From Sulfitobacter sp. LCG007 (GTDB taxonomy: Bacteria > Pseudomonadota > Alphaproteobacteria > Rhodobacterales > Rhodobacteraceae): DNA of 64,000 nucleotides. The notes beneath the pieces were generated by a model. It did no database searches, was not told where the DNA came from, and saw only the letters and a list, made by a program, of their open reading frames with translations. Every line of letters begins with the position of its first letter. Positions within the stretch are counted from its first letter, which is position 1. The position numbers and the translations under genes are program-made. Below, one piece after another: positions 7,716-16,783 of this stretch. Location: assembly GCF_040801785.1 (NCBI RefSeq), contig NZ_CP161805.1, positions 3,844,001-3,908,000 of the forward strand, in the 5' to 3' direction.

Positions 7716-9524
7716 TCAGAACACCCGGCGTATCTGGGCGTAGGCCCGCATGAGCATCGGCCGCGTGCCCGGAAACCTGTCGGCCAGCGCCATACCGCCA
7801 CGCACGACGATGCTCCGGGACCGCGCCGGGGGCTCCTGCTGGCCAGAGATCACCTCGGCATAGAACGGCGTCTTCATCAGCGCCTTCCAGTAGCAGGACG
7901 CCATCGGCACCGCCGCCTTGTTCCAGGGCTTGTAGTCGCCCGCGGCGTAGTGGATCACCACCGGATCGCGGCGCGCGGCCATCGCCTCGGCATGGTTTTC
8001 CGCCGGCACGCGGCCATAGCCCTCGATCACCGTGTTCAGCACGTTGTAGCGTGCGTCGAGGCTCAGGAACCTGCCCTTGAAGTAGGCGTTCATGATGTCC
8101 TGGTCGCGGAACATGTACTTGCCGGAATGCGCCATCTTCATCAGCGCGATCCCCGTGGCCCGCACGTCCATGACCTTGAAGTTGAACAGCAGCAGACCCG
8201 CATTGAAGTAGCGTGCGATCTGCGCGTCGCTCAGGCCCAGAACGTCGCGATGATAGCGGTACAGGTCCGGCACGGCCGGGTCGATGGTCGGCGTCGGTCC
8301 CGTGAGCGTGCGGGTCATGATATGGTCGGTCACTGCACCCAGCGGGTGATCTCCGAGCGGCGTATCGAAGATCTTCGTCACGTCCCCCAGAAAGATCATG
8401 TCAACATCGACATAGAGCAGCCGCTCGACATCGGGCAGAAGATCGAACAGCAGGAACCTGTTGTAGGTCGTGTTCGAGGGCGCGCGGCTTTCCGACCTGT
8501 AGGCCTCGTCGAAGGCGGCGCCCGCGTTCATCTCGTGGAGGTGCACGTTGGGGTGCGCGGTCAGCACCTCGCGCAGCAACGCGCGCCCGGCCTCGTCAAC
8601 GTCGGAATGCAGGAAGAACAGGTTCAGCTGCCGCGCGGGGTCGGCATGTTCGAGCATCGAGACCAGCATCGCCGCCGTGTGGGGCAGGTAGGCGCGATCC
8701 GCGGCGAAGGCGATGTTGACATGTTCGGGGCCGTTGAGACCGGGTCCGGTCATGTAAGGCAGGACGGTCGCCCGGCTGAGGTTCAGGATGCCCGTCTCGT
8801 GGAGCTTCAGCTTCGGATGCTCCCGGCGCATCTTCTCGATCCAGACAGTGAACAGGCGTTCGGCCACGAATCCGATGTATCGCCCCTGTTCCGGCGAATA
8901 GGCGGTCCGGTCCAGCGGTGTGGCTTCGAGCCGTTCGAGAATGTCGAAAAGCCACGTGCAATAGGCGTCCAGAAGGTCGCGGCGCATGATGAACATGTTT
9001 CCGAGGCGGATCGCATAGCCCGCCGAGACCTTGTCGAAGACCTCGAGATCCTCGGGATATCTCTCGGCCACGATCTCACGCGTGCGCTCCCAGTCCTGCG
9101 GCTGGTGGCCGGCACTGAAATTGTCTGTGAGCGTGCGGCCCATGATGTGCGGGCGCGGCAGCACGATATCAACGTCGGAGTTCTCGGAAAGCCATTCCCG
9201 GCTCCGCTCGAGCCATGCGGGGATCTCGAAACGCGAAACGAAGGTTTCGACCTGTCCCTGATGCTGGTTGTCGTAATCGAGTACGCGACGGTAGTGGACA
9301 AGCCCGAGATGCGTCGCCTCGGTATCGTTCTTCCAGGCCCAGTAGAGCGCGGTCAGCTCGCAATAGGCGCGGTTGCGCCCCGAGATGTTTTCGCCGGTAT
9401 CGTCGCCCGGCATGCCCGGAATGGCCCTGGCGCTCAGCGCCCGGCCGACATGGATCGGCCGCACGATGTCGCTTTCCAGCATGGGTGCCGGCTTGTGATA
9501 GGCGGCGTAAAGTCTCGGAATCAC
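7716..9524 (-). CDS. DUF4422-GT8 two-domain glycosyltransferase, candidate sulfoquinovosyltransferase
   Basis: 602-residue cytoplasmic protein with two sugar-transfer-related domains. Residues 3-250 match DUF4422 (YCELTALYWAWKN at 54-66, HYRR at 77-80). Residues 268-550 are a GT8 (glycogenin-like) domain with the metal-binding DVD at 373-375, FNAGLLLFN and a HYAAGDYKPW motif. Start is a GTG. It lies directly downstream of sqdB, about 84 bp away on the same strand. In Rhodobacter sphaeroides a glycogenin-like transferase, SqdD, is encoded with sqdB and makes sulfoquinovosyl diacylglycerol, so that role is likely here. The N-terminal DUF4422 part could be a second transferase. Confidence 0.8.
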   Translation of the reverse strand: MIPRLYAAYHKPAPMLESDIVRPIHVGRALSARAIPGMPGDDTGENISGRNRAYCELTALYWAWKNDTEATHLGLVHYRRVLDYDNQHQGQVETFVSRFEIPAWLERSREWLSENSDVDIVLPRPHIMGRTLTDNFSAGHQPQDWERTREIVAERYPEDLEVFDKVSAGYAIRLGNMFIMRRDLLDAYCTWLFDILERLEATPLDRTAYSPEQGRYIGFVAERLFTVWIEKMRREHPKLKLHETGILNLSRATVLPYMTGPGLNGPEHVNIAFAADRAYLPHTAAMLVSMLEHADPARQLNLFFLHSDVDEAGRALLREVLTAHPNVHLHEMNAGAAFDEAYRSESRAPSNTTYNRFLLFDLLPDVERLLYVDVDMIFLGDVTKIFDTPLGDHPLGAVTDHIMTRTLTGPTPTIDPAVPDLYRYHRDVLGLSDAQIARYFNAGLLLFNFKVMDVRATGIALMKMAHSGKYMFRDQDIMNAYFKGRFLSLDARYNVLNTVIEGYGRVPAENHAEAMAARRDPVVIHYAAGDYKPWNKAAVPMASCYWKALMKTPFYAEVISGQQEPPARSRSIVVRGGMALADRFPGTRPMLMRAYAQIRRVF

Positions 9525-9608
9525 TGCTTCTTGGTCCGCCGGTTCTGGCTTGTGTGCTATGCCAATGCCCTAAGGAGGGGGCATTGGCTTGTCAACGCGG
9601 CCCGCCCG

Positions 9609-10772
9609 TCATCTCCAGAGTGAGACGCAGGGGATTTTGGTTGTGTCGCATCGCTGTGCGTATTTGCGGGCGATCTCGCTGACTTCCTTGAGGATGCCCT
9701 CGGCGCTTTCGAGCTTGACGGGTTCGAGGCCGAGGCCGAGGAAGCGGTCGTTGGCCACGAAGAGCTCGTTCTCGGCGGCCTCGTTGCGCGGGTTGTCGAG
9801 ATAGGCGATCTCGGCCCCCATCATGTCGTGGATCATCTGCGCCAGGTCGCGCACCCGGTGGGTCTCGGTCATCTGGTTGAGGATGTTGACCCGCTCGCCC
9901 GACTGCGGCGGGTTCTCCAGCGCCAGCTCGATGCAGCGGCAGGTGTCCTGGATGTGGATGAAGGCCCGCGTCTGGCCCCCCGTCCCGTGCACCGTCATCG
10001 GATAGTCGATCGCCGCCTGCATGATGAAGCGGTTCAGCACCGTCCCGTAATCCCCGTCGTAGTCGAAGCGGTTGATCAGCCGCTCGTCCATCCGCGTCTC
10101 GTCGGTCTGCGTGCCCCAGACGATGCCCTGGTGCAGGTCGGTGATCTTCACCCCGTCGTTCTTGTTGTAGAAGGCGAAGAGCAGCTGGTCCTGGCTTTTC
10201 GTCATGTGGTAGATCGAGCCCGGGTTGGTCGGGTAGAGGATCTCGGTCTCGGTCTCGCCCGCCGGCGTGTCCACCTTCACCTTCAGATAGCCCTCGGGGA
10301 TCTTCATCCCCGCCGTGCCGTAGCCGTAGACCCCCATGGTCCCGAGGTGGATCAGATGCACGTCCAGGCCCGATTCAACGATCGCGGCCAGCACGTCGTT
10401 GGTCGCGTTGATGTTGTTGGACACCGTGTAGCGCTTGTGCGCCGAGGACTTCATCGAATAGGGCGCCGCGCGCTGCTCGGCGAAATGGATGATCGCGTCG
10501 GGCTTCTCGTCCTGGATCAGCGTCAGGAGCCGGTGGTAATGCTCGCCCACCGTGAAGTTGTGGAACCCGATCTCCTTGCCCGTCAGCTCCTTCCAGACCC
10601 GCAGGCGCTCGCCCACCGGACGGATCGGCGTCAGGCTGTCGACCTCAAGCTCCAGGTCGATCTCGCGCCGGCTGAGGTTGTCCACGATGATGACCTCATG
10701 CCCGCGCTGCGACAGGTACAACGCGTTCGGCCACCCGCAGAAACCGTCACCCCCCAGTATGATAACCTTCAT
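9609..10772 (-). CDS. sqdB: UDP-sulfoquinovose synthase
   Basis: 387-residue extended short-chain dehydrogenase that converts UDP-glucose plus sulfite to UDP-sulfoquinovose, the headgroup donor for the membrane sulfolipid SQDG. It has the NAD site [12 protein letters not shown] (7-18), catalytic Thr145 (HLGTMGVYG) and the Tyr188-xxx-Lys192 pair (YHMTK), all as in plant SQD1. Full length for the family. The ATG follows a GGGAG-containing leader. It forms an operon with the GT8 transferase and lies opposite the galactofuranose genes. The sulfite could come from the nearby cysH product. Confidence 0.95.
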   Translation of the reverse strand: MKVIILGGDGFCGWPNALYLSQRGHEVIIVDNLSRREIDLELEVDSLTPIRPVGERLRVWKELTGKEIGFHNFTVGEHYHRLLTLIQDEKPDAIIHFAEQRAAPYSMKSSAHKRYTVSNNINATNDVLAAIVESGLDVHLIHLGTMGVYGYGTAGMKIPEGYLKVKVDTPAGETETEILYPTNPGSIYHMTKSQDQLLFAFYNKNDGVKITDLHQGIVWGTQTDETRMDERLINRFDYDGDYGTVLNRFIMQAAIDYPMTVHGTGGQTRAFIHIQDTCRCIELALENPPQSGERVNILNQMTETHRVRDLAQMIHDMMGAEIAYLDNPRNEAAENELFVANDRFLGLGLEPVKLESAEGILKEVSEIARKYAQRCDTTKIPCVSLWR

Positions 10773-10946
10773 CGCCCGTAACTCCCAAGCCTCTGCCAGA
10801 TTTGCGCCTGTATTGTCGAAACGGCCACGATTGGCAATTCAATATGGAACGACACACACAACACCCGGAAACAGGCCCTTGAAGCGGTTGCAAATGCGCA
10901 GCACATGGCCGAGTCAGCGCGAAACCGCGTTTGAAATCGCCCTGCA

Positions 10947-11957
10947 TTGCCCGTAGAAGACGCGAAATCCATCAGCAGAAAGTCTCGCTCCTTGAGAAAC
11001 TCGACCTCGCTCATCCTCGTCGGCGGCTTCGGCTTTGTCGGTCGCAACATCATCGAATGCGTGACCTCGGGGTCCGAATTCGAAGCGCTTTCGCCGGTCG
11101 TGATCGATGACCTTTCGAACCCGGCGCCGGGCCACGAGACGCTCGGCCTGCCCGCGCATCTGGGCAGCTACGACGACGCGGGCGCGCTGGACTTCCTGCA
11201 GGGGATCGATACGCCGGAGGGCGGGCGCGTTTTCGTCTTTCTCGCCGGCGAAACGCGGGTGGCTGAGTCCAAGGACCGCCCGCTGGACTTCATCGACGCG
11301 AACATCGCGGCGCCTGCGCGCTTCGTGATGGAAGCCGTGCGCCCCGGCGACCGCTTCATCCTCGTGTCGACGGCAGGCGCGCTTTTCGACGGTACATTCG
11401 AAGTCTCCGTCGACAGCCCCTATTGTCCCAAGAACTTCTACGGGGCCACGAAGGCGGCCGAGGAGATGATCCTCGAAAAACTCGTGACCCTGCGCGGCGG
11501 CAGCTTCCGCGTGGTGCGCCTGACGAACGTGTTCGGCAGGTATTCCGACAACAAGAAAAGCGCGATCCACGCCTTCACCCGCGCCGCGATCAGGGGCGAG
11601 AGCGTCTTCATAAACGGCGACGGCCAGCAAAGCCGCGACTTCATTTATGCGGGCGACGTGGGCTACGGCATCGCGACCCTCGCGCGCAAGCTGGCCGCGG
11701 GCGAGGAAACCGCGCCGGTCAACATGCTGGGCGCGGGGCATTCCACGACCCTGATGGACGTGGTCCATGCCATCGAGGAGGCGACCGGCAAGGCGCTGGC
11801 CTACGAAAAGATCCCGGCCAAGGAACTGCTCGCGACCGAGCCGCGCGACGTCATCGCAAACCCGCGCGACGTGAAGGTCCTGCTGGGCGAAAGGATCACG
11901 CCCTTCGTCGAGGGCATCCGACAGACCTACGACTACTACAGCAGTCCCTCTGAATGA
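10947..11957 (+). CDS. NAD-dependent nucleotide-sugar epimerase/dehydratase
   Basis: Up to 336 residues, extended SDR fold. It begins with the dinucleotide site VGGFGFVGRNII, carries VSTAGALF and the catalytic YGATK motif, and RDFIYAGDVGYG typical of UDP-sugar epimerases. No ATG fits; TTG at 10947 or TTG at 10992 are the candidate starts, and both lack a strong ribosome-binding site. Its last four bases overlap the glf start (ATGA). As the first gene of a glf-GT2 cassette it may supply UDP-galactose by 4-epimerising UDP-glucose; the exact sugar is an inference. Confidence 0.8.
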   Translation: MPVEDAKSISRKSRSLRNSTSLILVGGFGFVGRNIIECVTSGSEFEALSPVVIDDLSNPAPGHETLGLPAHLGSYDDAGALDFLQGIDTPEGGRVFVFLAGETRVAESKDRPLDFIDANIAAPARFVMEAVRPGDRFILVSTAGALFDGTFEVSVDSPYCPKNFYGATKAAEEMILEKLVTLRGGSFRVVRLTNVFGRYSDNKKSAIHAFTRAAIRGESVFINGDGQQSRDFIYAGDVGYGIATLARKLAAGEETAPVNMLGAGHSTTLMDVVHAIEEATGKALAYEKIPAKELLATEPRDVIANPRDVKVLLGERITPFVEGIRQTYDYYSSPSE

Positions 11958-13099
11958 GCAGGGTCCTGATCGTCGGCGCGGGCCTCTCGGGAGCGGTCAT
12001 CGCGAGACAGCTGGCAGAAACCGGGCAACCTGTCACGGTGATCGAGGCGCGCGACAATGTCGGCGGCAATTGCCACACGGAACGCGACCCGGAAACCGGC
12101 GTCCTGCTGCATGTCTACGGGCCTCATATCTTCCATACAGGGGATGCGGAGGTCTGGGACTACGTCAACCGCTTCACCGCCTTCAGGCCCTACCGGCACC
12201 GGGTGATGACCACGGTAGGCGCGCGCGTCTATTCGATGCCGATCAACCTGCTGACCATAAACCAGTTCTTCGACCGGACCCTGAGCCCGGAGGAGGCACG
12301 GGCCTTCGTCGCGGACCGCGCGAGCGACATTGCAGAGCCGCAGAGTTTCGAGGAACAGGCCATGGCGATGGTCGGTCCCGAAATCTACGCCGCGTTCTTC
12401 AAGGGCTATACCGAAAAGCAATGGGGCTGCTCGCCGCGCGACCTGCCTGCCTCGATCCTCAAGCGCCTGCCGCTGCGCTTCAACTACGATGACAGCTATT
12501 TCGCCCATCCTTTCCAGGGCATCCCGGAAAACGGCTACACGCCGATGGTCGAGGCGATGCTCGATCACGAGCTGATCGAGGTCCGGCTCGGAACGCATTT
12601 CGACAGCGACGCCGACGCAAGGGACACCCACGTCTTCTACTCCGGCCCGCTCGACGGCTATTTCGGCCATGACATCGGGCGGCTTGGCTACCGCACGCTC
12701 GATTTCGAACACAGCCGGGGAGAGGGCGATTTTCAGGGCTGCCCGGTGATGAACTACGGGGATGCAGAGGTGCCCTATACCCGCATCACCGAGCACAAGC
12801 ATTTCGCCCCCTGGGAGAGCCACGAAAAGACGCTGATCACGCATGAATACTCGCGCCTCTGCGGACCCGAGGACATTCCCTACTATCCGATCCGTCTGGT
12901 CGAGGAGAAGGCACTGCTTGCGGACTATGTCGCGCGGGCGGAAAAGACCACCGGCGTGACCTTCATCGGACGACTGGCGACCTACCGCTACCTCGACATG
13001 GACGTCTGCATCCGCGAGGCGCTCGACACCGCGCAGGCCTGGCTTGCCGCGACGAAGGCCGGCACCCCGCCGCCGGTATTCTCGGGCGCACCGCTCTGA
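11954..13099 (+). CDS. glf: UDP-galactopyranose mutase
   Basis: 381-residue flavoenzyme converting UDP-galactopyranose to UDP-galactofuranose. The FAD-binding motif GAGLSGAVIARQL opens the protein, followed by EARDNVGGNCHTE and VYGPHIFHT, and later GYTEKQWG, INEP-like PENGYTP and YPIRLVEEK, all hallmarks of Glf. Length is normal for bacterial members. It overlaps the upstream epimerase by 4 bp and is followed 20 bp later by a GT2 transferase, so galactofuranose is made and used by this cassette, presumably in a surface glycan. Confidence 0.95.
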   Translation: MSRVLIVGAGLSGAVIARQLAETGQPVTVIEARDNVGGNCHTERDPETGVLLHVYGPHIFHTGDAEVWDYVNRFTAFRPYRHRVMTTVGARVYSMPINLLTINQFFDRTLSPEEARAFVADRASDIAEPQSFEEQAMAMVGPEIYAAFFKGYTEKQWGCSPRDLPASILKRLPLRFNYDDSYFAHPFQGIPENGYTPMVEAMLDHELIEVRLGTHFDSDADARDTHVFYSGPLDGYFGHDIGRLGYRTLDFEHSRGEGDFQGCPVMNYGDAEVPYTRITEHKHFAPWESHEKTLITHEYSRLCGPEDIPYYPIRLVEEKALLADYVARAEKTTGVTFIGRLATYRYLDMDVCIREALDTAQAWLAATKAGTPPPVFSGAPL

Positions 13100-13119
13100 C
13101 CATCGCGGAGCAAACTGCA

Positions 13120-14097
13120 ATGAAGCCTGTCACCGCGGACAAGTCCGGCCGCGCAACTGTCGCGGCGCTTGTCGTGACATTCAATCGGCGCGTGGAGCTC
13201 GAGAAGACGGTGAAACGGCTTCTCGAAAGCCGGAACCTTCAGAGCGTGCTGGTGGTCGACAACGCCTCGACCGACGACACGGCGCAATGGCTCGGATCGC
13301 AGACCGACCCGCGGCTCGAGGTGCTGCGGCTCGCGCGCAATGTCGGCGGTGCCGGCGGCTTCGAGGCCGGGATGCGCCACCTGCACGAAAGCGAAACAGC
13401 CGAGTGGCTTCTGCTTATGGATGACGACGGACGGCCCTACCCGGGCGTCATCGACGCCTTCCTGTCCGAGCCGCGCGAGAGCCATGGCGCATGGGTCACT
13501 GCGGTCTACAGGCCCGACGGAACGGTCTGCGAGATGAACCGCCCGCTCATCAACCCCTTCGCCAGCCCGCGCGCTTTTCTCCATTCGCTGGTGGCGGGCC
13601 GGGACGGATATCATGTCACCGATGAGGGTTATGCGAAGACCGAGCCGCGCGATGTCGATGGCGGCTCTTTCGTCGGGCTTTTCGTGTCGCGCGACGCGAT
13701 CACCCGCACCGGCTTTCCGGACGGACGGTACTTCATCTATGGCGACGATGCGCATTATTCGCTCGACATGCGCGCGGCGGGCGTGCGCATCGCCTTCGAT
13801 CCGCGCCTGAAGTTCGAGCATGATGTCGGATCCGAAATGGGGCTTCATCCGATCCGGCCGCTGTGGAAGGTCTATTACCTCTACCGTAACCAGCTGATGG
13901 TCTACCGGCAGGCGGCGGGGCCGGTGCTGTTCTGGCCGCTTTTCCTGATGAAGGCAGTCGGCTGGCGCCTGAAGGCCCGGCATTACGGTGCGGCCCGCGA
14001 GACATATCTTGCCCTCCTGCGCCGTGCAGTGCGGGACGGTCTCGCCCGGCGCACCGAAGCAGCCTTTGACGAGGTCCGGGGTTGGGCCGGCGACTGA
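13120..14097 (+). CDS. Family 2 glycosyltransferase, probable galactofuranosyltransferase
   Basis: 325-residue GT2 enzyme with a GT-A fold. It shows VVTFNR near residue 19, VVDNAS (45-50), RNVGGAGGF (73-81), the metal-binding DDD (101-103, MDDDGRPYPG) and an acceptor-side YGDDAHYSLDMRAAG. These match the GlfT1/rhamnosyltransferase branch. It sits immediately after glf, which makes transfer of galactofuranose the best guess. The C-terminal third (LFWPLFLMKAVGWRL) is hydrophobic and may contact the membrane. Acceptor unknown. Confidence 0.85.
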   Translation: MKPVTADKSGRATVAALVVTFNRRVELEKTVKRLLESRNLQSVLVVDNASTDDTAQWLGSQTDPRLEVLRLARNVGGAGGFEAGMRHLHESETAEWLLLMDDDGRPYPGVIDAFLSEPRESHGAWVTAVYRPDGTVCEMNRPLINPFASPRAFLHSLVAGRDGYHVTDEGYAKTEPRDVDGGSFVGLFVSRDAITRTGFPDGRYFIYGDDAHYSLDMRAAGVRIAFDPRLKFEHDVGSEMGLHPIRPLWKVYYLYRNQLMVYRQAAGPVLFWPLFLMKAVGWRLKARHYGAARETYLALLRRAVRDGLARRTEAAFDEVRGWAGD

Positions 14098-14101
14098 TCC
14101 G

Positions 14102-14287
14102 CTAGCGCGACCCGCCGCGGTTGCCATGGATATAGTCGTACTCGGCCTTGCGCTGCGTGGCGATCTTGGCGTCCCATTCCGCCTGCGACACACCCGGTGG
14201 CGCGGTACCGTAACCGTTGGGACCCAAATCGCAGGCACCGATCAACAGCGGTGAGAGGACGATCAGTGCCAGCGAGTGTCGTCTCAT
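14102..14287 (-). CDS. Small lipoprotein, 61 residues
   Basis: Short lipoprotein precursor: basic start MRRHSL, hydrophobic core LALIVLSPLL and lipobox LIGAC with Cys19 as the lipidation site. The mature part is only about 42 residues and ends in a charged, tyrosine-containing tail (KAEYDYIHGNRGGSR). ATG at 14287 is preceded by GGGGAG. It converges with the GT2 gene, only four bases from its stop. I do not recognise the family; its role is unknown. Confidence 0.72.
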   Translation of the reverse strand: MRRHSLALIVLSPLLIGACDLGPNGYGTAPPGVSQAEWDAKIATQRKAEYDYIHGNRGGSR

Positions 14288-14367
14288 CGTAGGCGTCTCC
14301 CCTTTGGACATGCCCATGTGGCGACACGTCAGGGTTGATTGTCCAGTAACAATTCGCGCTGACGCCC

Positions 14368-14910
14368 CTATTCCCGGAGACGGGCCGGAACCCCGGTGAC
14401 GGTGACGCCCTCGGGAACGTCGCGCGTGACCACGCTGCCCGCGCCGACGATCGCCCCGTCGCCGATGCGCACGCCGGGCAGCACGATCGCACCGCCCCCG
14501 ATCCAGACATCCGCGCCGATCTCGACCGGTCTGGCCAGTTCCAGCCCCTGCGACCGCAGCGCCCGGTCCTTGTGATGCTCCGCGCAATAGATCTGCACAT
14601 TGGGCGCCAGCATTGTGCGAGCGCCGATGCGCACGAGGCCGGTATCGAGGATGGCGCAGCCCGCGTTGATATAGACCCCCTTCGCGAGATGGAGATTGAA
14701 TCCGTAGGCCAGATGGATGGGCGCCTCGACGAAGGCCTCTACGGCCGAGCCCAGCAACGCGCGCAGACGCGGCCCGATGGGCCCGCGCGCGTCCGGGTGC
14801 ATCGTATTGTGCTCGTGCACGGCGATGCGCGCCGCCGAGCGCAGGGCGTCGAGCTCCGGATCGATGCAGCAGTACCACTCGCCGGCTTCCATCTTGTCAC
14901 GCTCGCTCAT
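14368..14910 (-). CDS. Maltose/galactoside O-acetyltransferase-type hexapeptide protein
   Basis: 180-residue left-handed beta-helix acetyltransferase of the Maa/LacA/NodL family, using acetyl-CoA to acetylate a sugar hydroxyl. N-terminal Maa cap ([14 protein letters not shown]...[10 protein letters not shown]) precedes hexapeptide repeats; the catalytic histidine is in YCAEHHKD (about 112-113), and [31 protein letters not shown] forms the last coils. ATG at 14910 has GAGGTG upstream. It ends about 80 bp before the small lipoprotein gene on the same strand. Substrate unknown; surface-glycan acetylation fits its neighbours. Confidence 0.88.
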   Translation of the reverse strand: MSERDKMEAGEWYCCIDPELDALRSAARIAVHEHNTMHPDARGPIGPRLRALLGSAVEAFVEAPIHLAYGFNLHLAKGVYINAGCAILDTGLVRIGARTMLAPNVQIYCAEHHKDRALRSQGLELARPVEIGADVWIGGGAIVLPGVRIGDGAIVGAGSVVTRDVPEGVTVTGVPARLRE

Positions 14911-15018
14911 CCGCCACCTCCCTGGTCGGGGAGCATCCTGCCCGCGGAAGGGGGGCTTGTGAATGCTGCGGCAAGCGTTCAGACAAGGCGCAACACGCCA
15001 TCGCAGGAAAGGCGGACC

Positions 15019-16371
15019 ATGACCCGTGTCCTCATCCCCTCCGGCGCGCTCGGGCTCGGCTACGATGCCGAAGCGCTCGAACGCGGCATTGCCGCGAAGC
15101 CGGACCTGATCGCCATCGACGGCGGCTCGACCGATTCCGGGCCCTCCTATCTGGGGCGGGGCGTTTCGAAATACGCCCGCGCCTCGACCAAGGCCGAGTG
15201 GAAAGGCCTGATCGAAGCCCGCGCCAAGGCAGGCGTACCCCTTGTAATCGGCACCGCCGGCACCTGCGGGACCGGCGAAACGGTGGACTGGCTCTTCGAG
15301 ATCACGCGCGAATGCCTGGCGGAGCTTGGCCTGAGCGCAAAGGTCGCGGTGCTGAAATCCGACCAGCCTTCCCCACGCGTCACCGCGGCGCTCGCAGGCG
15401 GCCGCGTCACGCCACTTCCCCACGCGCCGGAAATTTCCGAAGCCCTGCTGGAAAGCTGCACGCACATCGTCGCGCTGGCCGGGGCGGAACAGATCGCCGC
15501 CGCGCTCGAGACCGGGGCCGACATCGTCATCGCCGGGCGCACGACGGACACCGCGATCATCGCTGCCCTGCCGTTGATGCGCGGCAGGCATGCCGGCGCC
15601 GCCTGGCACGGGGCGAAGATCGGCGAATGCGGCGCGCTTTGCGCCACGAACCCGCAATCCGGCGTGATCCTGATCGACGTGGACGAGGCGGGCTTCACCG
15701 TCACCCCGCTGGCCGACGGGGCGGCCTGCACGCCCCATACAGTTTCGGCCCACATGCTCTACGAGAATTCCGACCCCTTCATCCTCTACGAACCCGGCGG
15801 GCATCTCGACGTCACCGGCGCGAAGTACCGCGCGCTCGACGACCGCAGCGTCCGTGTCGAAGGCTCGGTCTGGGTGCCGTCCGACAACTACACCGTCAAG
15901 CTGGAAGGCGCCCGGATCGCCGGCTATCAGACCCTGCTCATGGCGACGCTGCGCGACCGCCGCTATGTCGAGAACGCCCAAGGCTGGATCGCCGACATCA
16001 AGGCACGCCATGCCGAGAAGATGCGCAGCCGCATGGGGATCGAGGATGGCGCCATCAGCGTGGATTTGCGCCTCATCGGCGTCGATTCGACCCTCGGCCA
16101 GCTCGAACGGCGCGACAGCCTGCCGGCCGAGGTCGGCGTTCTGGCCATCGTGACCGCGGCGGATCAGGCACAGGCGAACGAGGCGGCGAAGCTGCTGAAC
16201 CCCTACCTGCTCCACCATCCGCTCACGCGCGAGGAAGAACAGCCGACCTTTGCCTTCCCCTTCTCGCCGGCAGAGATCGACCGCGGGCCGATCTACGAAT
16301 TCTGCCTCAACCATGTCATGCGCCTCGATGATCCGATGGACGCCTTTACGCTTGAAGTCTGTGATGCCTGA
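15019..16371 (+). CDS. AtuA-like (DUF1446) acyclic-terpene-utilization family protein
   Basis: 450-residue protein of the AtuA-like family. It has [11 protein letters not shown] near the start, [10 protein letters not shown], an [10 protein letters not shown] segment and [11 protein letters not shown], conserved glycine-rich stretches of this family. AtuA proteins are linked to acyclic terpene catabolism in Pseudomonas, but their chemistry is not established and many homologues, like this one, lie far from terpene genes. ATG at 15019 follows AGGAAAGG. The stop overlaps the DUF4387 gene by 8 bp, a pairing that strongly suggests a two-subunit protein. No acyl-CoA carboxylase genes are present here. 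Confidence 0.82.
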   Translation: MTRVLIPSGALGLGYDAEALERGIAAKPDLIAIDGGSTDSGPSYLGRGVSKYARASTKAEWKGLIEARAKAGVPLVIGTAGTCGTGETVDWLFEITRECLAELGLSAKVAVLKSDQPSPRVTAALAGGRVTPLPHAPEISEALLESCTHIVALAGAEQIAAALETGADIVIAGRTTDTAIIAALPLMRGRHAGAAWHGAKIGECGALCATNPQSGVILIDVDEAGFTVTPLADGAACTPHTVSAHMLYENSDPFILYEPGGHLDVTGAKYRALDDRSVRVEGSVWVPSDNYTVKLEGARIAGYQTLLMATLRDRRYVENAQGWIADIKARHAEKMRSRMGIEDGAISVDLRLIGVDSTLGQLERRDSLPAEVGVLAIVTAADQAQANEAAKLLNPYLLHHPLTREEEQPTFAFPFSPAEIDRGPIYEFCLNHVMRLDDPMDAFTLEVCDA

Positions 16372-16669
16372 ACTCGGAACCATCGTCGAAAAAGTCCGCT
16401 CGAAGAACGCCGGACCCTTTTGGCTGACCATCGATATCTTCTGCGGCACGCCGGATGCCTACCGGCGCGTGGCCGCCAGCCTCGGCACGGCGCAGGTGGC
16501 CGAAGTGCTGGGAACGCCCGCGCAACTGGTCAAGCGCTTCGACATCGAGGATCTGAGCGTGGTCAAGTTCAGCCTGCCCCGGCCCGCCATCCAGGGCACC
16601 GCAGGCGACCGCGACATGCACGGCGCGGCCTGGGCGCCGCTTCTGGCCGAGATCGTGCTGCCTGACTGA
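16364..16669 (+). CDS. DUF4387 family protein, partner of AtuA-like protein
   Basis: 101-residue protein starting [19 protein letters not shown] and containing [16 protein letters not shown], the recognisable DUF4387 pattern. In some genomes DUF4387 is fused to or sits beside AtuA-like proteins, so it probably completes the same enzyme. Its ATG lies inside the end of the upstream gene (8-bp overlap in another frame), indicating translational coupling. No catalytic motif is obvious. Confidence 0.82.
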   Translation: MPELGTIVEKVRSKNAGPFWLTIDIFCGTPDAYRRVAASLGTAQVAEVLGTPAQLVKRFDIEDLSVVKFSLPRPAIQGTAGDRDMHGAAWAPLLAEIVLPD

Positions 16670-16783
16670 ATGCGAGTGGCGCGTTTGCGTGGCGCCATGA
16701 CGGATTGCTTGCAGGAAAGGCACGGCATCGTCATCATCGGCCCGGGTTGACCGCGGAACGGCGGTCCGGAGAGGGAGGATGAC

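Noticed and set aside
7950-9623. Long plus-strand frame opposite the DUF4422-GT8 gene
   Set aside because: The minus-strand gene carries recognised motifs; the plus-strand translation shows no family and has His/Val/Arg bias typical of antisense.
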